From JACOZG01 sp964564105 (GTDB lineage: Bacteria; Patescibacteriota; Minisyncoccia; Phycocordibacterales; JACOZG01), in contig CAZLZS010000002.1 in NCBI GenBank assembly GCA_964564105.1, positions 1 to 64,000 on the forward strand: a stretch of DNA of 64,000 nucleotides, written 5' to 3'. Below the pieces are notes generated by a model. It was not told the origin of the DNA, made no database searches, and was given only the letters and a program-made list of their open reading frames with translations. The translations under genes were made by a program, and so were the position numbers. Of this stretch, positions 8,548-16,492 are shown in pieces. How positions within the stretch are numbered: position 1 is the stretch's first letter; every line of letters begins with the position of its first letter.

Positions 8548-9291
8548 TTAAAACATAACATTGCCGCCATTAATCGTTATATTGACACCGTTTAAATAGC
8601 CACTGCTTTCATTGGCGAGAAAAAAAATTGTTTCCGCTACATCGGCTGGCCGGCCAATCCGCCGCATCGGGTTGCCGGCGGCGGCGGCGGCCACGATTCT
8701 TTCCGGAAACGCCTTAAGCAGAGGTGTGTCCGTAAAACCGGGAGAGACGATATTGACCGTCGAGCCCCACTTGCCGATTTCCACCGCCAAACTCTTAGCT
8801 AAACTTACTAGGGCAGCCTTGGCCGAAAGATAATCGGCGAGATAGGCCGCCGGTCGGCCAATCACCCCCTCGGTCGCCACAATGATAAATCTGATCTTTT
8901 GACCGGTTTTAATTTTAGGCATCAACTCTTGAGACAAGACAAAGAGGCCGGTAACGGAAACGGCGAGGTGTTTTTCGAAATCACTCCATTTTTTCTCAGC
9001 CAAGGGTTTGGGCGAAAACGGCGCACTGGGCGCGAACACTACCGCCTCCGGCCCACCAGATTCTTGATGTACGGCCGTGACAAGCCCCTGAACATCTTTA
9101 ACTGAGGAGACGTCACCTAAGATCTCAAAAAATCGGCTGTTATCTTTCTGAGAGATTGAGTCCGCTTTTTGCTGAAAATTGAAAACCCGCCAACCGGCCT
9201 TTAAAAAGACGTTGGCGGTGGCTCGGCCAATGCCGCCTGAACCGCCAATGATTATCACTGATTTCCTATTTTTTGTGACACCCTTTTTCAT
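8548..9291 (-). CDS. Short-chain dehydrogenase/reductase (FabG-like)
   Basis: A 247-residue classical SDR. It has a GGSGGIGRA nucleotide loop, a YLSAK catalytic Tyr-Lys pair (DYLSAKAALVSLAKSLAVE, residues about 155-173), and an SPGFTDTPLL segment. The C-terminus GYLNGVNITINGGNVMF is the FabG-type ending. Between two acyltransferases on one side and a MaoC hydratase, ACP and FkbH on the other, it fits a beta-ketoacyl-ACP reductase making a hydroxyacyl group for sugar N-acylation. A sugar reductase role is the alternative. Confidence 0.82.
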   Translation of the reverse strand: MKKGVTKNRKSVIIIGGSGGIGRATANVFLKAGWRVFNFQQKADSISQKDNSRFFEILGDVSSVKDVQGLVTAVHQESGGPEAVVFAPSAPFSPKPLAEKKWSDFEKHLAVSVTGLFVLSQELMPKIKTGQKIRFIIVATEGVIGRPAAYLADYLSAKAALVSLAKSLAVEIGKWGSTVNIVSPGFTDTPLLKAFPERIVAAAAAGNPMRRIGRPADVAETIFFLANESSGYLNGVNITINGGNVMF

Positions 9292-9303
9292 TTTATGTTC
9301 ATC

Positions 9304-9717
9304 TCAACTGAAAAGCACTTGGGCCTCGCCAGAAACAACGATTCGACCCTTCCTTTTAATCAAAGTCTGCATGGTGATGATCTTGACGCTGTCGCTTTTA
9401 GCGATAATTCGTCCGCAAACCGAGATTGTCTCTCCCACATAGACCGGCGAGCGAAAAAAGAGTTTCTGCTTCAAATAAAGATGTTTCTCGCCCGGACAAA
9501 AATTCCCGATCAATGCAGAAAAAAAAGAGCCCAGGAGCATGCCGTGGGCAATGGGTTTTTTGAAACCCAACCGACGAGCCTGCGCCAAATTTAAATGAAC
9601 GAGGTTTCTATCGCCGGTTAGGGCGGCGAATTTTTTCAAATCGGACGGAATAATTTTCTTTTCGAAAGAGGAGAGGTCACCGATTTTTACATCACTCCAT
9701 TTTAATTTCCTGCTCAT
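9304..9717 (-). CDS. MaoC-like hot-dog hydratase/dehydratase
   Basis: A 137-residue single hot-dog domain of the R-specific enoyl-ACP/CoA hydratase group. The active-site block is ALTGDRNLVHLN (Asp and His), followed by RRLGFKKPIAHGMLLGSFFSALIG and the strand FRSPVYVGETISV, all typical. It probably interconverts 3-hydroxyacyl and enoyl groups carried on the ACP encoded next to it. Separate fatty-acid synthesis genes are not visible in the window, so this looks like a dedicated acyl-decoration enzyme. Confidence 0.8.
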   Translation of the reverse strand: MSRKLKWSDVKIGDLSSFEKKIIPSDLKKFAALTGDRNLVHLNLAQARRLGFKKPIAHGMLLGSFFSALIGNFCPGEKHLYLKQKLFFRSPVYVGETISVCGRIIAKSDSVKIITMQTLIKRKGRIVVSGEAQVLFS

Positions 9718-9727
9718 AATTGTGATT

Positions 9728-9958
9728 TTAAATTTTCACGCCGTGACGACGTAAAACTTTTTTTATATCGCCGACATTTTTAACTTTCATCACCTCGGTC
9801 ATAGTAAAGTTTTTACCAAAGGCATCCTCAATTTCCGAAACCATCAGGAGGGCGTTGTAAGAATCCCAAGTCGGGGTATTCTGCGGCGAGGTCTGATTAT
9901 TAATTTTTCTCTCGTCAATTTCAAGAATCCTGGCTAAAATTTTAGTGAGTTTATTCAT
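9728..9958 (-). CDS. Acyl carrier protein
   Basis: A 76-residue four-helix carrier protein. The phosphopantetheine site is the serine in TWDSYNALLMVSEIE near residue 33; the family motif is DSL and here it is DSY. It is followed by a FkbH-like protein that overlaps it by eight bases, and a holo-ACP synthase sits two genes upstream. This makes a self-contained, activatable carrier, likely loaded with a glyceryl or short hydroxyacyl group for surface-sugar modification. Lineages of this type usually lack a full fatty-acid pathway, which makes the carrier notable. Confidence 0.85.
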   Translation of the reverse strand: MNKLTKILARILEIDERKINNQTSPQNTPTWDSYNALLMVSEIEDAFGKNFTMTEVMKVKNVGDIKKVLRRHGVKI

Positions 9959-11666
9959 GTTCGTTGATAATCTTTATGAATTCAGGCTTAGGATAATTTT
10001 TGTGGGGCAGAGATAAAACATAATCAATTTCTCCGTTCTTTTTTCTTCCCGCTTCGACAAAACCAGCCTGTTTGTAAAAATTTTTAGCGGGATCGTTTTT
10101 GGCGGTCGGAATAAACCGACCGAAAATATTTTTTACCTTAACCCGTCTGGCTTGATTAATCAAATAAGCCATAACGGCAAACTCTATTTCCTTGCCTAAA
10201 ATCCGACAACTTAGCAGAAAATCTTCCACTAGCCAATCCTGGTCCGATTTTTTAACGATCAGAACGCCAGTGATACCATAATCGCCAAAAACATCCTCAA
10301 TTTGGAAAGCCTTGACCAAATAATCTCTGGCTTGAACCATCTGACGCACAGTTTCTTCGGTCAAACGTCTGGTTGTCAGATTAAACTGGTTAGTTTTTTG
10401 AGTCAATTGGGCAATTCGAGGAATCGTCAACTCGTCGGCCGACAACACTTTTAGCTTCAGATTTAAAGAGTCCAAAAAAGATCGCAGATCGGCCGTCGAG
10501 GTCTTTAGGCTTCGCCTCTTTTTTTCGGCTAAGTACATAAGACCGCGTTTCTTGTCTTCCTCGGTTAGTTGAAGCACGTTAAATTCTTTGATAACTGAGA
10601 CTAAAATTCCCGGATAAAAAACCGGGTCGGCCGGTAAGTCAATAACCCTGACCGTCGGCAAAAAATTCTTAACCAGTTCGCGGTTAGTTGGATCGTCGTC
10701 AAAAAAAACAAGGCTGTCTAAACCGAGATTCAGTTCTTCGGCCAACTCTTTCATGTTTAAAATTTTGTCTTGCCAATTAATCCGCCGAGCCAGAAAATCA
10801 TCTCTTTTTAGGACCATATGGGGGTGTTTGGCAAACACTTCTTCAACTTCCGCCAGGTTATTCTTGCTGTTAATGGCTAAGATAACACCGCGTTTGGTCA
10901 AGGCGGAAAGATGTTTCTGAAATTCCCAAAACGGTCGACCTTCAGGCGTCGGCCCCAATTTTATTCCGCCCATCCCCTCTTCTCCCAACACGCCGCCCCA
11001 AAGCGTATTATCCAGATCGAGAACGACACACTTTTTCGAGAGAGCGAGCAGTGGTTTGGCGTAAGCCAGATACTCTCCGGCGAGCGCCGGCAAATGTTTG
11101 ACCGCGATTCTGGTATCTCCCAAGTAATACATTTTTGGATCGCCAATCTCTTTTTTACCCAATCGAGAAACAAAAGCATTATAATCAAAAACAAAAACCT
11201 GATTCGACGATCTATAATTATCACGAAGATCCGAATTCAGCCGCTCTACCATCTCCACTAAGCCGAAAGATTGTTTATTTTCCAAAATACCGAGCGGCGA
11301 GTGATCCGGCACTTCAAAATTATGAATCACGATTTTCGCACCGGTGTTGGCGGCCCGAGATACTAATTCATCCAATCTTTTAAGGATTTCTGACACCACC
11401 CGACGACGTTCCGAGTCATCGATCTCGTAGGGCGAAAAGAAAATTTCATTCAAAATTGATCTGGTATCCAAAAACAGAAAAATCAAATCTGGCCGGAAGC
11501 GATGCAGACCGCTGTTTTTATTAAAAATTTCCTGGGTGTATTGATCGTATTGACCGAGATAAATTTCCGGCTCAATACCGAGTTTGTTCGCCGTTTCCTT
11601 AAGCGTTCGCGGCAAGCCAAGTAAGGTAAAACTGGAAAGCACGGCGATTTTTAAAGATTTCTTCAT
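9951..11666 (-). CDS. FkbH-like HAD-IIIC acyl-loading protein
   Basis: A 571-residue protein with three parts: an N-terminal SGNH-like segment (residues 1-205), a HAD phosphatase domain beginning KKCVVLDLDNTLWGGVLGE with the nucleophile DxD, and a C-terminal GNAT-like domain (about 440-560, ending KNFYKQAGFVEAGR). This is the FkbH layout. FkbH enzymes take glycerate from 1,3-bisphosphoglycerate, dephosphorylate it and load it on an ACP. The adjacent ACP is the obvious partner. The product would be a glyceryl-ACP or derived hydroxyacyl-ACP for the GNATs of this operon. Confidence 0.88.
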   Translation of the reverse strand: MKKSLKIAVLSSFTLLGLPRTLKETANKLGIEPEIYLGQYDQYTQEIFNKNSGLHRFRPDLIFLFLDTRSILNEIFFSPYEIDDSERRRVVSEILKRLDELVSRAANTGAKIVIHNFEVPDHSPLGILENKQSFGLVEMVERLNSDLRDNYRSSNQVFVFDYNAFVSRLGKKEIGDPKMYYLGDTRIAVKHLPALAGEYLAYAKPLLALSKKCVVLDLDNTLWGGVLGEEGMGGIKLGPTPEGRPFWEFQKHLSALTKRGVILAINSKNNLAEVEEVFAKHPHMVLKRDDFLARRINWQDKILNMKELAEELNLGLDSLVFFDDDPTNRELVKNFLPTVRVIDLPADPVFYPGILVSVIKEFNVLQLTEEDKKRGLMYLAEKKRRSLKTSTADLRSFLDSLNLKLKVLSADELTIPRIAQLTQKTNQFNLTTRRLTEETVRQMVQARDYLVKAFQIEDVFGDYGITGVLIVKKSDQDWLVEDFLLSCRILGKEIEFAVMAYLINQARRVKVKNIFGRFIPTAKNDPAKNFYKQAGFVEAGRKKNGEIDYVLSLPHKNYPKPEFIKIINEHE

Positions 11667-11669
11667 AAA

Positions 11670-12065
11670 TTAAAATGACTCGGCCAGCGCCGCGGCTAAG
11701 GCAAAGTATTTAGTATGAGCCAGACTAACCAAAACTCTAACCCCGCGATACCGTCTATTCTTAATCATCACCCGCGGCCAACCGGCGCCCAATCTCTTAA
11801 TTTCGATGTCGGAATAAAGAAGGTTGATCGGCCGGCCAAGACAGGTTGACAGGGCTTTGACAACCGCTTCCTTAGCGGCAAACCTGACGGCCAGACTCTC
11901 GGCCGCGGCGCCGCCCCTTGAAAAACAGTACGTTCGCTCATTCTTTGAGTAAACTCTTTGGAGGAATCGCTTATTGGCCTTAAGTGAAAGGGGTCTGAAG
12001 CGCCCGACCGCCTCCAGATCAACACCGATTCCATAACCGATCTTCGTCTTATTGATTCTTAGCAT
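11670..12065 (-). CDS. acpS: Holo-ACP synthase (4'-phosphopantetheinyl transferase)
   Basis: A 131-residue AcpS-type transferase. The first metal-binding motif is IGVDLEAVGRF, the second is LAVRFAAKEAVVKAL (Glu, Lys), and the C-terminal VSLAHTKYFALA matches the usual VSLSHT block. It attaches the phosphopantetheine arm to the serine of an ACP. It lies four bases upstream of fkbH and close to the ACP, so it was probably recruited to activate that carrier. It overlaps the upstream cytidylyltransferase by 17 bases. Confidence 0.87.
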   Translation of the reverse strand: MLRINKTKIGYGIGVDLEAVGRFRPLSLKANKRFLQRVYSKNERTYCFSRGGAAAESLAVRFAAKEAVVKALSTCLGRPINLLYSDIEIKRLGAGWPRVMIKNRRYRGVRVLVSLAHTKYFALAAALAESF

Positions 12066-12843
12066 GTTTCTTCGCCTCCTGAAAGGCTTGGCTCCTGATT
12101 TTGTTTACAATCGTAACATCAACCCTGTTTCGATTCACTGCCAGTAAGGTTGGCTCCTGATCTAATAATTTTACAATGTCTGACAAACGGAAAACTTGAC
12201 CTTCTCGATGGAGCTTCTCGAACACCAAATTAGCTAATTTGAGATCTTCCGGATAATCAACGGTTAGTCTTAAATGGCCCAGATCATTTTCATTGAACAG
12301 ATTGACAATTCTGAATTTTTCCGGCTGATCCATAATATTGGCGGTTACCCATTCTCGAGCCAGAGGCTCGGCGATTTCCCGATCCAGACGTTCGAGAGTT
12401 CGAATCGGAATTATTTCCAAATCCAAACCATCGGGATAAGTCGGGGGGAAAACATTGGTTAATAAATCGGCGGCGGCCGGGGCCGAACGGTACCGCTCGA
12501 CCAGCTGATCAATAATATCCGGATCGACAAACGGGCAATCGGCCGTAATTCTAACAATCGCCTCGGCCCCGAAAGCCCGAGCCGTACCCAATAGGCGCTC
12601 GAGCAGATCCAGTTCACTGCCACGAAAAACTGAGAGGCCGATTTTCCGCGCCAGTTCCGCGATCGGATCATTCTCCTGATTGGCGACTGTACTGACGACT
12701 GTTTCGTCAACCCCTGTAGCGAAAGAGAGTCGATAAGCAATCCATTCGATCAAAGAACGATTTAATATCTGGCTTAGGACCTTTCGTGGTAAGCGAGTAG
12801 AGCCAATTCGGGCTTGAATGACAGCGACAACTTTTTTATTCAT
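12049..12843 (-). CDS. Second SpsF-like cytidylyltransferase
   Basis: A 264-residue nucleotidyltransferase paralogous to the one at 2450-3196. It opens KKVVAVIQARIGSTRLPRKVL, and RITADCPFVDPDIID and LTVDYPEDLKLANL carry the metal and substrate residues. The ATG at 12843 is chosen because the family starts exactly at that point and it overlaps the FemAB-like gene by only eight bases; a longer reading frame begins at 12924. Having two CMP-sugar synthetase-like enzymes implies two acidic or unusual activated sugars, or one nucleotide sugar and one alditol-phosphate precursor. Confidence 0.8.
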   Translation of the reverse strand: MNKKVVAVIQARIGSTRLPRKVLSQILNRSLIEWIAYRLSFATGVDETVVSTVANQENDPIAELARKIGLSVFRGSELDLLERLLGTARAFGAEAIVRITADCPFVDPDIIDQLVERYRSAPAAADLLTNVFPPTYPDGLDLEIIPIRTLERLDREIAEPLAREWVTANIMDQPEKFRIVNLFNENDLGHLRLTVDYPEDLKLANLVFEKLHREGQVFRLSDIVKLLDQEPTLLAVNRNRVDVTIVNKIRSQAFQEAKKHAKNQ

Positions 12844-13909
12844 AGCTGATATACTTTTCATAATTCTTCCCGAACTCTTCGAGATCGGCTCGAAAGACCG
12901 ATTTAGAAAAATATTTAACGCCACGAAAAAAGTTTGACAAGCGGCCTGGAAAACCCCGTTTGAAAACAGCTATATTTATTTGTTTAGTGTCAGGGTAATA
13001 ATCAAACTGGGCCGAGGGCGAGGCTGGCTGAGACAACTCAATCACTGTCACCCCACGCCGGCGTAAATCATTCATGGCCGAGAAAATAACCGAGTGATAT
13101 AAAGGAAACTTGGCAAGGGCCGGTTCATCGGCCCCCGACGCGTAAACGGCTCTGCCATTGGCGATTTCAAAATAGGCATAAGCGGCCGGTCGACCTTCAT
13201 ACTTGAGAGCAACCAAAATTGCCTCCCCTCTCTTTAAACCTTCAAACTGATTATCAAAAGATTCTTTTGATCTAGTTTGCCGGCCAGAACATTTCTCATG
13301 AAGCTGGCGATAGATCTCATGCTCCTCGTAAGAATCATTGGCCGAATCATAAATTTCGGTCTTAAATCGTTTGTCGGCTGAAAGTTTTTTAATATCGCAA
13401 GCATGACCCTTACGACACAGTTTCAAAAGATCACTCCCGATCTTCAAATCAACGAGGTAAGTCAAAATGGAAGTATCCAGGTAACCATATTTCTCGAGGT
13501 AATTGAAAGAATTTAAACTCTGGAGAGGATCGATCTGAAACATAATTTTGGAAACGCCGTTGGTTAGAGCGAGTTTCTCAAGCCTGACAAAAATCGCTTT
13601 GGCGACGGCGCGATTTTGGCAAAGCGGCGCCAGTGTATAACCGCCAGAAAAACCTATGAGATAGCCGTCCGCCATTTTTTCAATCGGCAGGAAAGCCGCG
13701 GCCGCTGGCTTGCCATTTTCCAAACAAACAAAGCTCAAATCATTTTCCAAGAGACCGGCGCCTTCGGCCACGATTAAAAAACGTTTTATGGCCAGTTCAT
13801 TATAGCGGGGACCGGCCTTAAGTTCAGCGGCCAATTCTCGCCAATTTTTCCAAAAGGCCGTTTCATTTTTTAACCTAAAAATCAGATTTTCAAATTTGGG
13901 CTTTTCCAT
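12836..13909 (-). CDS. FemAB/BioF2-like GNAT-superfamily acyltransferase
   Basis: A 357-residue protein of the double-GNAT FemAB-like type. The C-terminal half shows AILVALKYEGRPAAYAYFEIANGRAVYASGADEPALAKFPLYHSVIFSAMNDL and then SQPASPSAQFDYYPD, as in BioF2-like acetyltransferase proteins. FemAB relatives add amino acids to lipid-linked peptides or acylate lipid-linked glycans. Between the flippase and a cytidylyltransferase, it most likely modifies the oligosaccharide before or during export. No signal peptide or membrane segment is seen. Confidence 0.65.
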   Translation of the reverse strand: MEKPKFENLIFRLKNETAFWKNWRELAAELKAGPRYNELAIKRFLIVAEGAGLLENDLSFVCLENGKPAAAAFLPIEKMADGYLIGFSGGYTLAPLCQNRAVAKAIFVRLEKLALTNGVSKIMFQIDPLQSLNSFNYLEKYGYLDTSILTYLVDLKIGSDLLKLCRKGHACDIKKLSADKRFKTEIYDSANDSYEEHEIYRQLHEKCSGRQTRSKESFDNQFEGLKRGEAILVALKYEGRPAAYAYFEIANGRAVYASGADEPALAKFPLYHSVIFSAMNDLRRRGVTVIELSQPASPSAQFDYYPDTKQINIAVFKRGFPGRLSNFFRGVKYFSKSVFRADLEEFGKNYEKYISYE

Positions 13910-13911
13910 GT

Positions 13912-15705
13912 TTATTTCCTCAGATGATACATTTTATAGAAATATGAAGTTTGATCCCTGATCAGTTCTGCTGGCCGACCAATCTCCGAGATAACTCCGT
14001 TATTCAAAACAATAAGCGAATCAACGACCATAATCGTAGACAGCCGGTGAGCAATAATCAAAACCGTGATTTTGCCTCGCAGACCATCAATCACTTCCTG
14101 GATTCTAAATTCTGATTCATTATCCAGAGCGCTGGTAGCCTCATCTAAAATGAGTATTTCCGGCCGGCGAGCGAGAACCCGAGCAATCGCGATTCTCTGC
14201 CGCTGTCCGGCCGAAAGTAAAATGCCCCGATCACCAATGATTGTTTGAAAACCGATCGGCAAAGACATCACAAAATCATCGACATTTGACTGCTTGGCCG
14301 CGTTCAGCACATCCTTTTCGCTGATAGTTTGATCGTATAATTTTATATTGTTGAAAATTGTATCATTAATGAGAAAAATATCCTGGGAAACGTAACCGAT
14401 CTTTCGCCGCCAAGCCGAAAGGGAAATTTCCGAGATCGGCCGACCGTCAACAATAATTTCTCCAGCCGACGGTTCAAACAAACGCATAAATAAATCAACG
14501 ACGGTTGTTTTCCCGGCGCCGGATGGACCAATGAGGCCGACCATCTGCCCTTTATTGATCTCGAAATCAATTTGACTTAAAACTGGCCGTTTCACTGAAT
14601 CGTAGAAAAAATTAACCCCCTTAAATTGTAAGGATTTTTCAAATTTAAAGGGTTCTCCCTCGTTTATCCTTTCTGCGGCCGCGAGCGATTTATTCTCATA
14701 GGCAATAATGTTTTCAAGATAAGGGATGGAAACGGCCAAAGAAAAAATTTTTTTCTGTAGTTGCTCCACATAAGCAAAAATTTGCTTGATTAAATAAATG
14801 ACGGCCACCACGGCGGCGAAATTAAAATTGGCCGAACGGTAGAAAAAAACGAAAACCGCACAAATAAGAATGAGGCTCAACGGTTCAAGCATCGAGCCGC
14901 TTATGATGTCGAAAAAACCGATCTTGAGCTGGCCCTCCTTGAGCTGGCGGAAATTCTGCCGGCCCGTCTCGGCGACGGCGGCCTCAACCGCCATAATTTT
15001 GATTATTTTCATCCCCAACACACTTTCGTTGACATGATGAGAAATGTTTCGGTTGAGAACTTGCAGGGTTCTTGAGACCGCCTGAATTTTTCCAACCAAA
15101 AGGCGAAACGCAAAGAAGAGCAAAAAACTCACCAAAACGGTAAACACGGTGGCCGATAGAGAGATGATGAGCGCCACCGTAATATAAACGATCAGACTGA
15201 CTAAGACCATCGAGATCCCGCCGATCTTTCCCAGAATAGACGAGACATATTGAGTATTGACCATCAAAATGGTGTGCAGGTGCCCGAGTTTTTCCTTTAA
15301 AAGACGTGGCCAATTGGATTCTAACATCGCTGAAAATAAACGATTCCTTAATTTCTCCTCGTAGTCACCGACTAGGCGAAGATTAAAATAAGAACTGAGA
15401 ACAAAAACAATGTTTTTTAAAATTAAAAGGCCAGAAATGAAGACGAGGAGAGGAATGACGCTAAATTCAAGTCCAAAGAGGGAAAAGATTTTTTTAACAA
15501 AAACCGTAATAAAATTATCTTCCACGCCAGACACACTAACACCAATAAAGGAAAAAAGCGGTAACAGGGTATTAATGCCGATGCCGCCCAAAATCCCGCT
15601 GACAAAACCCAAAGCGGTCAAAACGACAATATAAAATAGATAGCCACGGAATGCTTGGCGGCACAGACGATAGAAGGTGTAAAATCGGCTTAGGGACGGA
15701 AGCAT
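13912..15705 (-). CDS. ABC transporter, fused permease-ATPase (MsbA/PglK-like flippase)
   Basis: A 597-residue half-transporter. About six membrane helices fill residues 20-320. The ATPase domain follows with Walker A GPSGAGKTT, the Q-loop YVSQDIFLI, the signature LSAGQRQRIAIARVL and Walker B ILILDEATSALD, then the H-loop AHRLST. It likely works as a homodimer moving lipid-linked sugars across the membrane. It is the first large gene of the glycan operon and starts one base after the stop of the small helix-turn-helix gene. Confidence 0.88.
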   Translation of the reverse strand: MLPSLSRFYTFYRLCRQAFRGYLFYIVVLTALGFVSGILGGIGINTLLPLFSFIGVSVSGVEDNFITVFVKKIFSLFGLEFSVIPLLVFISGLLILKNIVFVLSSYFNLRLVGDYEEKLRNRLFSAMLESNWPRLLKEKLGHLHTILMVNTQYVSSILGKIGGISMVLVSLIVYITVALIISLSATVFTVLVSFLLFFAFRLLVGKIQAVSRTLQVLNRNISHHVNESVLGMKIIKIMAVEAAVAETGRQNFRQLKEGQLKIGFFDIISGSMLEPLSLILICAVFVFFYRSANFNFAAVVAVIYLIKQIFAYVEQLQKKIFSLAVSIPYLENIIAYENKSLAAAERINEGEPFKFEKSLQFKGVNFFYDSVKRPVLSQIDFEINKGQMVGLIGPSGAGKTTVVDLFMRLFEPSAGEIIVDGRPISEISLSAWRRKIGYVSQDIFLINDTIFNNIKLYDQTISEKDVLNAAKQSNVDDFVMSLPIGFQTIIGDRGILLSAGQRQRIAIARVLARRPEILILDEATSALDNESEFRIQEVIDGLRGKITVLIIAHRLSTIMVVDSLIVLNNGVISEIGRPAELIRDQTSYFYKMYHLRK

Positions 15706-15706
15706 T

Positions 15707-15958
15707 TTACCACTGGTTTATTTCATTCACGACCTTGTTCTTCAATCTTAAATAACTTTTAACCGCCCGTTCTTCAACGGCCGGAGAAACTAAACGTAAA
15801 ATCTCCTTGCCCAGAATCCGATATTGACCGCCGACCTTATTCGCCCTGATCAACCCCTGTTTAAGAAAACGTTTAATACTGCTGGTGCTAATCTTTAAAA
15901 GGTTCTTGGTTTCTGCTGTCGTATAAACAGCATTGGGTTTTATTTCATTATCAGACAT
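15707..15958 (-). CDS. Small MerR/excisionase-like helix-turn-helix protein
   Basis: An 83-residue DNA-binding protein. AVYTTAETKNLLKISTSSIKRFLKQGLIRANKVGGQYRILGKEILRL is a winged-helix HTH of the excisionase/MerR type. The ATG at 15958 is chosen because it begins the conserved domain; an AT-rich TATAAC box lies two bases upstream, so the message may be nearly leaderless. The gene is the first of the long minus-strand glycan operon, one base from the ABC transporter, so it could regulate its own operon. No bound operator can be shown. Confidence 0.7.
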   Translation of the reverse strand: MSDNEIKPNAVYTTAETKNLLKISTSSIKRFLKQGLIRANKVGGQYRILGKEILRLVSPAVEERAVKSYLRLKNKVVNEINQW

Positions 15959-16035
15959 AGTTATAACTTTATAATATCTGAGAACAAAAGTTCCCACATA
16001 GTAATTATTAAAAAGTAGCATAGTTTCAATTTAAT

Positions 16036-16362
16036 ATGAAAAATAAAATAAATATTAATAAGAGGGGCAATGATAGTCTTGCAATTGCAAGCTTTGTTTT
16101 AAGTTTAATCCCTTTAATATTAATTATGTTCCCTAAAATTGTTCCAATTGTTTTTGAGAGCGTTTACCCTTCGATATTATTGTTTGATTTACCTATTTTA
16201 TTATCAATCGTTTTTGGCATAATTTCTATTGTAAAAACTAAGAGAAATAAATCGATAAGAGGTAAGGGCTTCGCTATTGCAGGAATTGTTATATCCGCCT
16301 CTGTGATATTGATTGTAGCTGTTTCATTTATTCTTCTCGCTAAATCGTTAAGCCAGTGGTAA
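16036..16362 (+). CDS. Small membrane protein, DUF4190-like
   Basis: A 108-residue protein with three predicted membrane helices: residues 14-34, 44-63 and 80-104. The pattern DSLAIASFVLSLIP ... GIISIVKTKRNKSIRGKGFAIAGIVISA resembles DUF4190 membrane proteins. It is divergent from the HTH gene, with 77 bases between the two start codons. It is much richer in A and T than the neighbouring genes, which may mean recent acquisition. Function unknown. Confidence 0.55.
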   Translation: MKNKININKRGNDSLAIASFVLSLIPLILIMFPKIVPIVFESVYPSILLFDLPILLSIVFGIISIVKTKRNKSIRGKGFAIAGIVISASVILIVAVSFILLAKSLSQW

Positions 16363-16418
16363 TTTAGTATGTGAGAACATTCTTTCCGACATATTTATAA
16401 TCTATAACCTAGCAAAGA

Positions 16419-16446
16419 GGTCAAATGGTGTCAAATGGTGTCAAAC
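16419..16446 (+). repeat. Short tandem repeat next to promoter
   Basis: A ten-base unit TCAAATGGTG occurs twice and is followed by a partial third copy (TCAAA). It ends four bases before the -35 box at 16450, a position where an activator or repressor often binds. Whether it is an operator is inference from position. Confidence 0.6.
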
Positions 16447-16449
16447 AGA

Positions 16450-16478
16450 TTGACAGAGAGACCCCTGACAACTATTAT
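16450..16478 (+). promoter_or_regulatory. Sigma-70-type promoter for the plus-strand glycan block
   Basis: TTGACA and TATTAT are separated by exactly 17 bases. The expected start of transcription is near 16485, leaving about eight untranslated bases before the ATG at 16493. There is no Shine-Dalgarno site in that stretch. Confidence 0.75.
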
Positions 16479-16492
16479 AAAAAGAAAAAGTT

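Noticed and set aside
16419..16446. Replication iterons
   Set aside because: Only two and a half copies, no DnaA boxes or AT-rich unwinding region and no replication gene nearby; an operator fits better.
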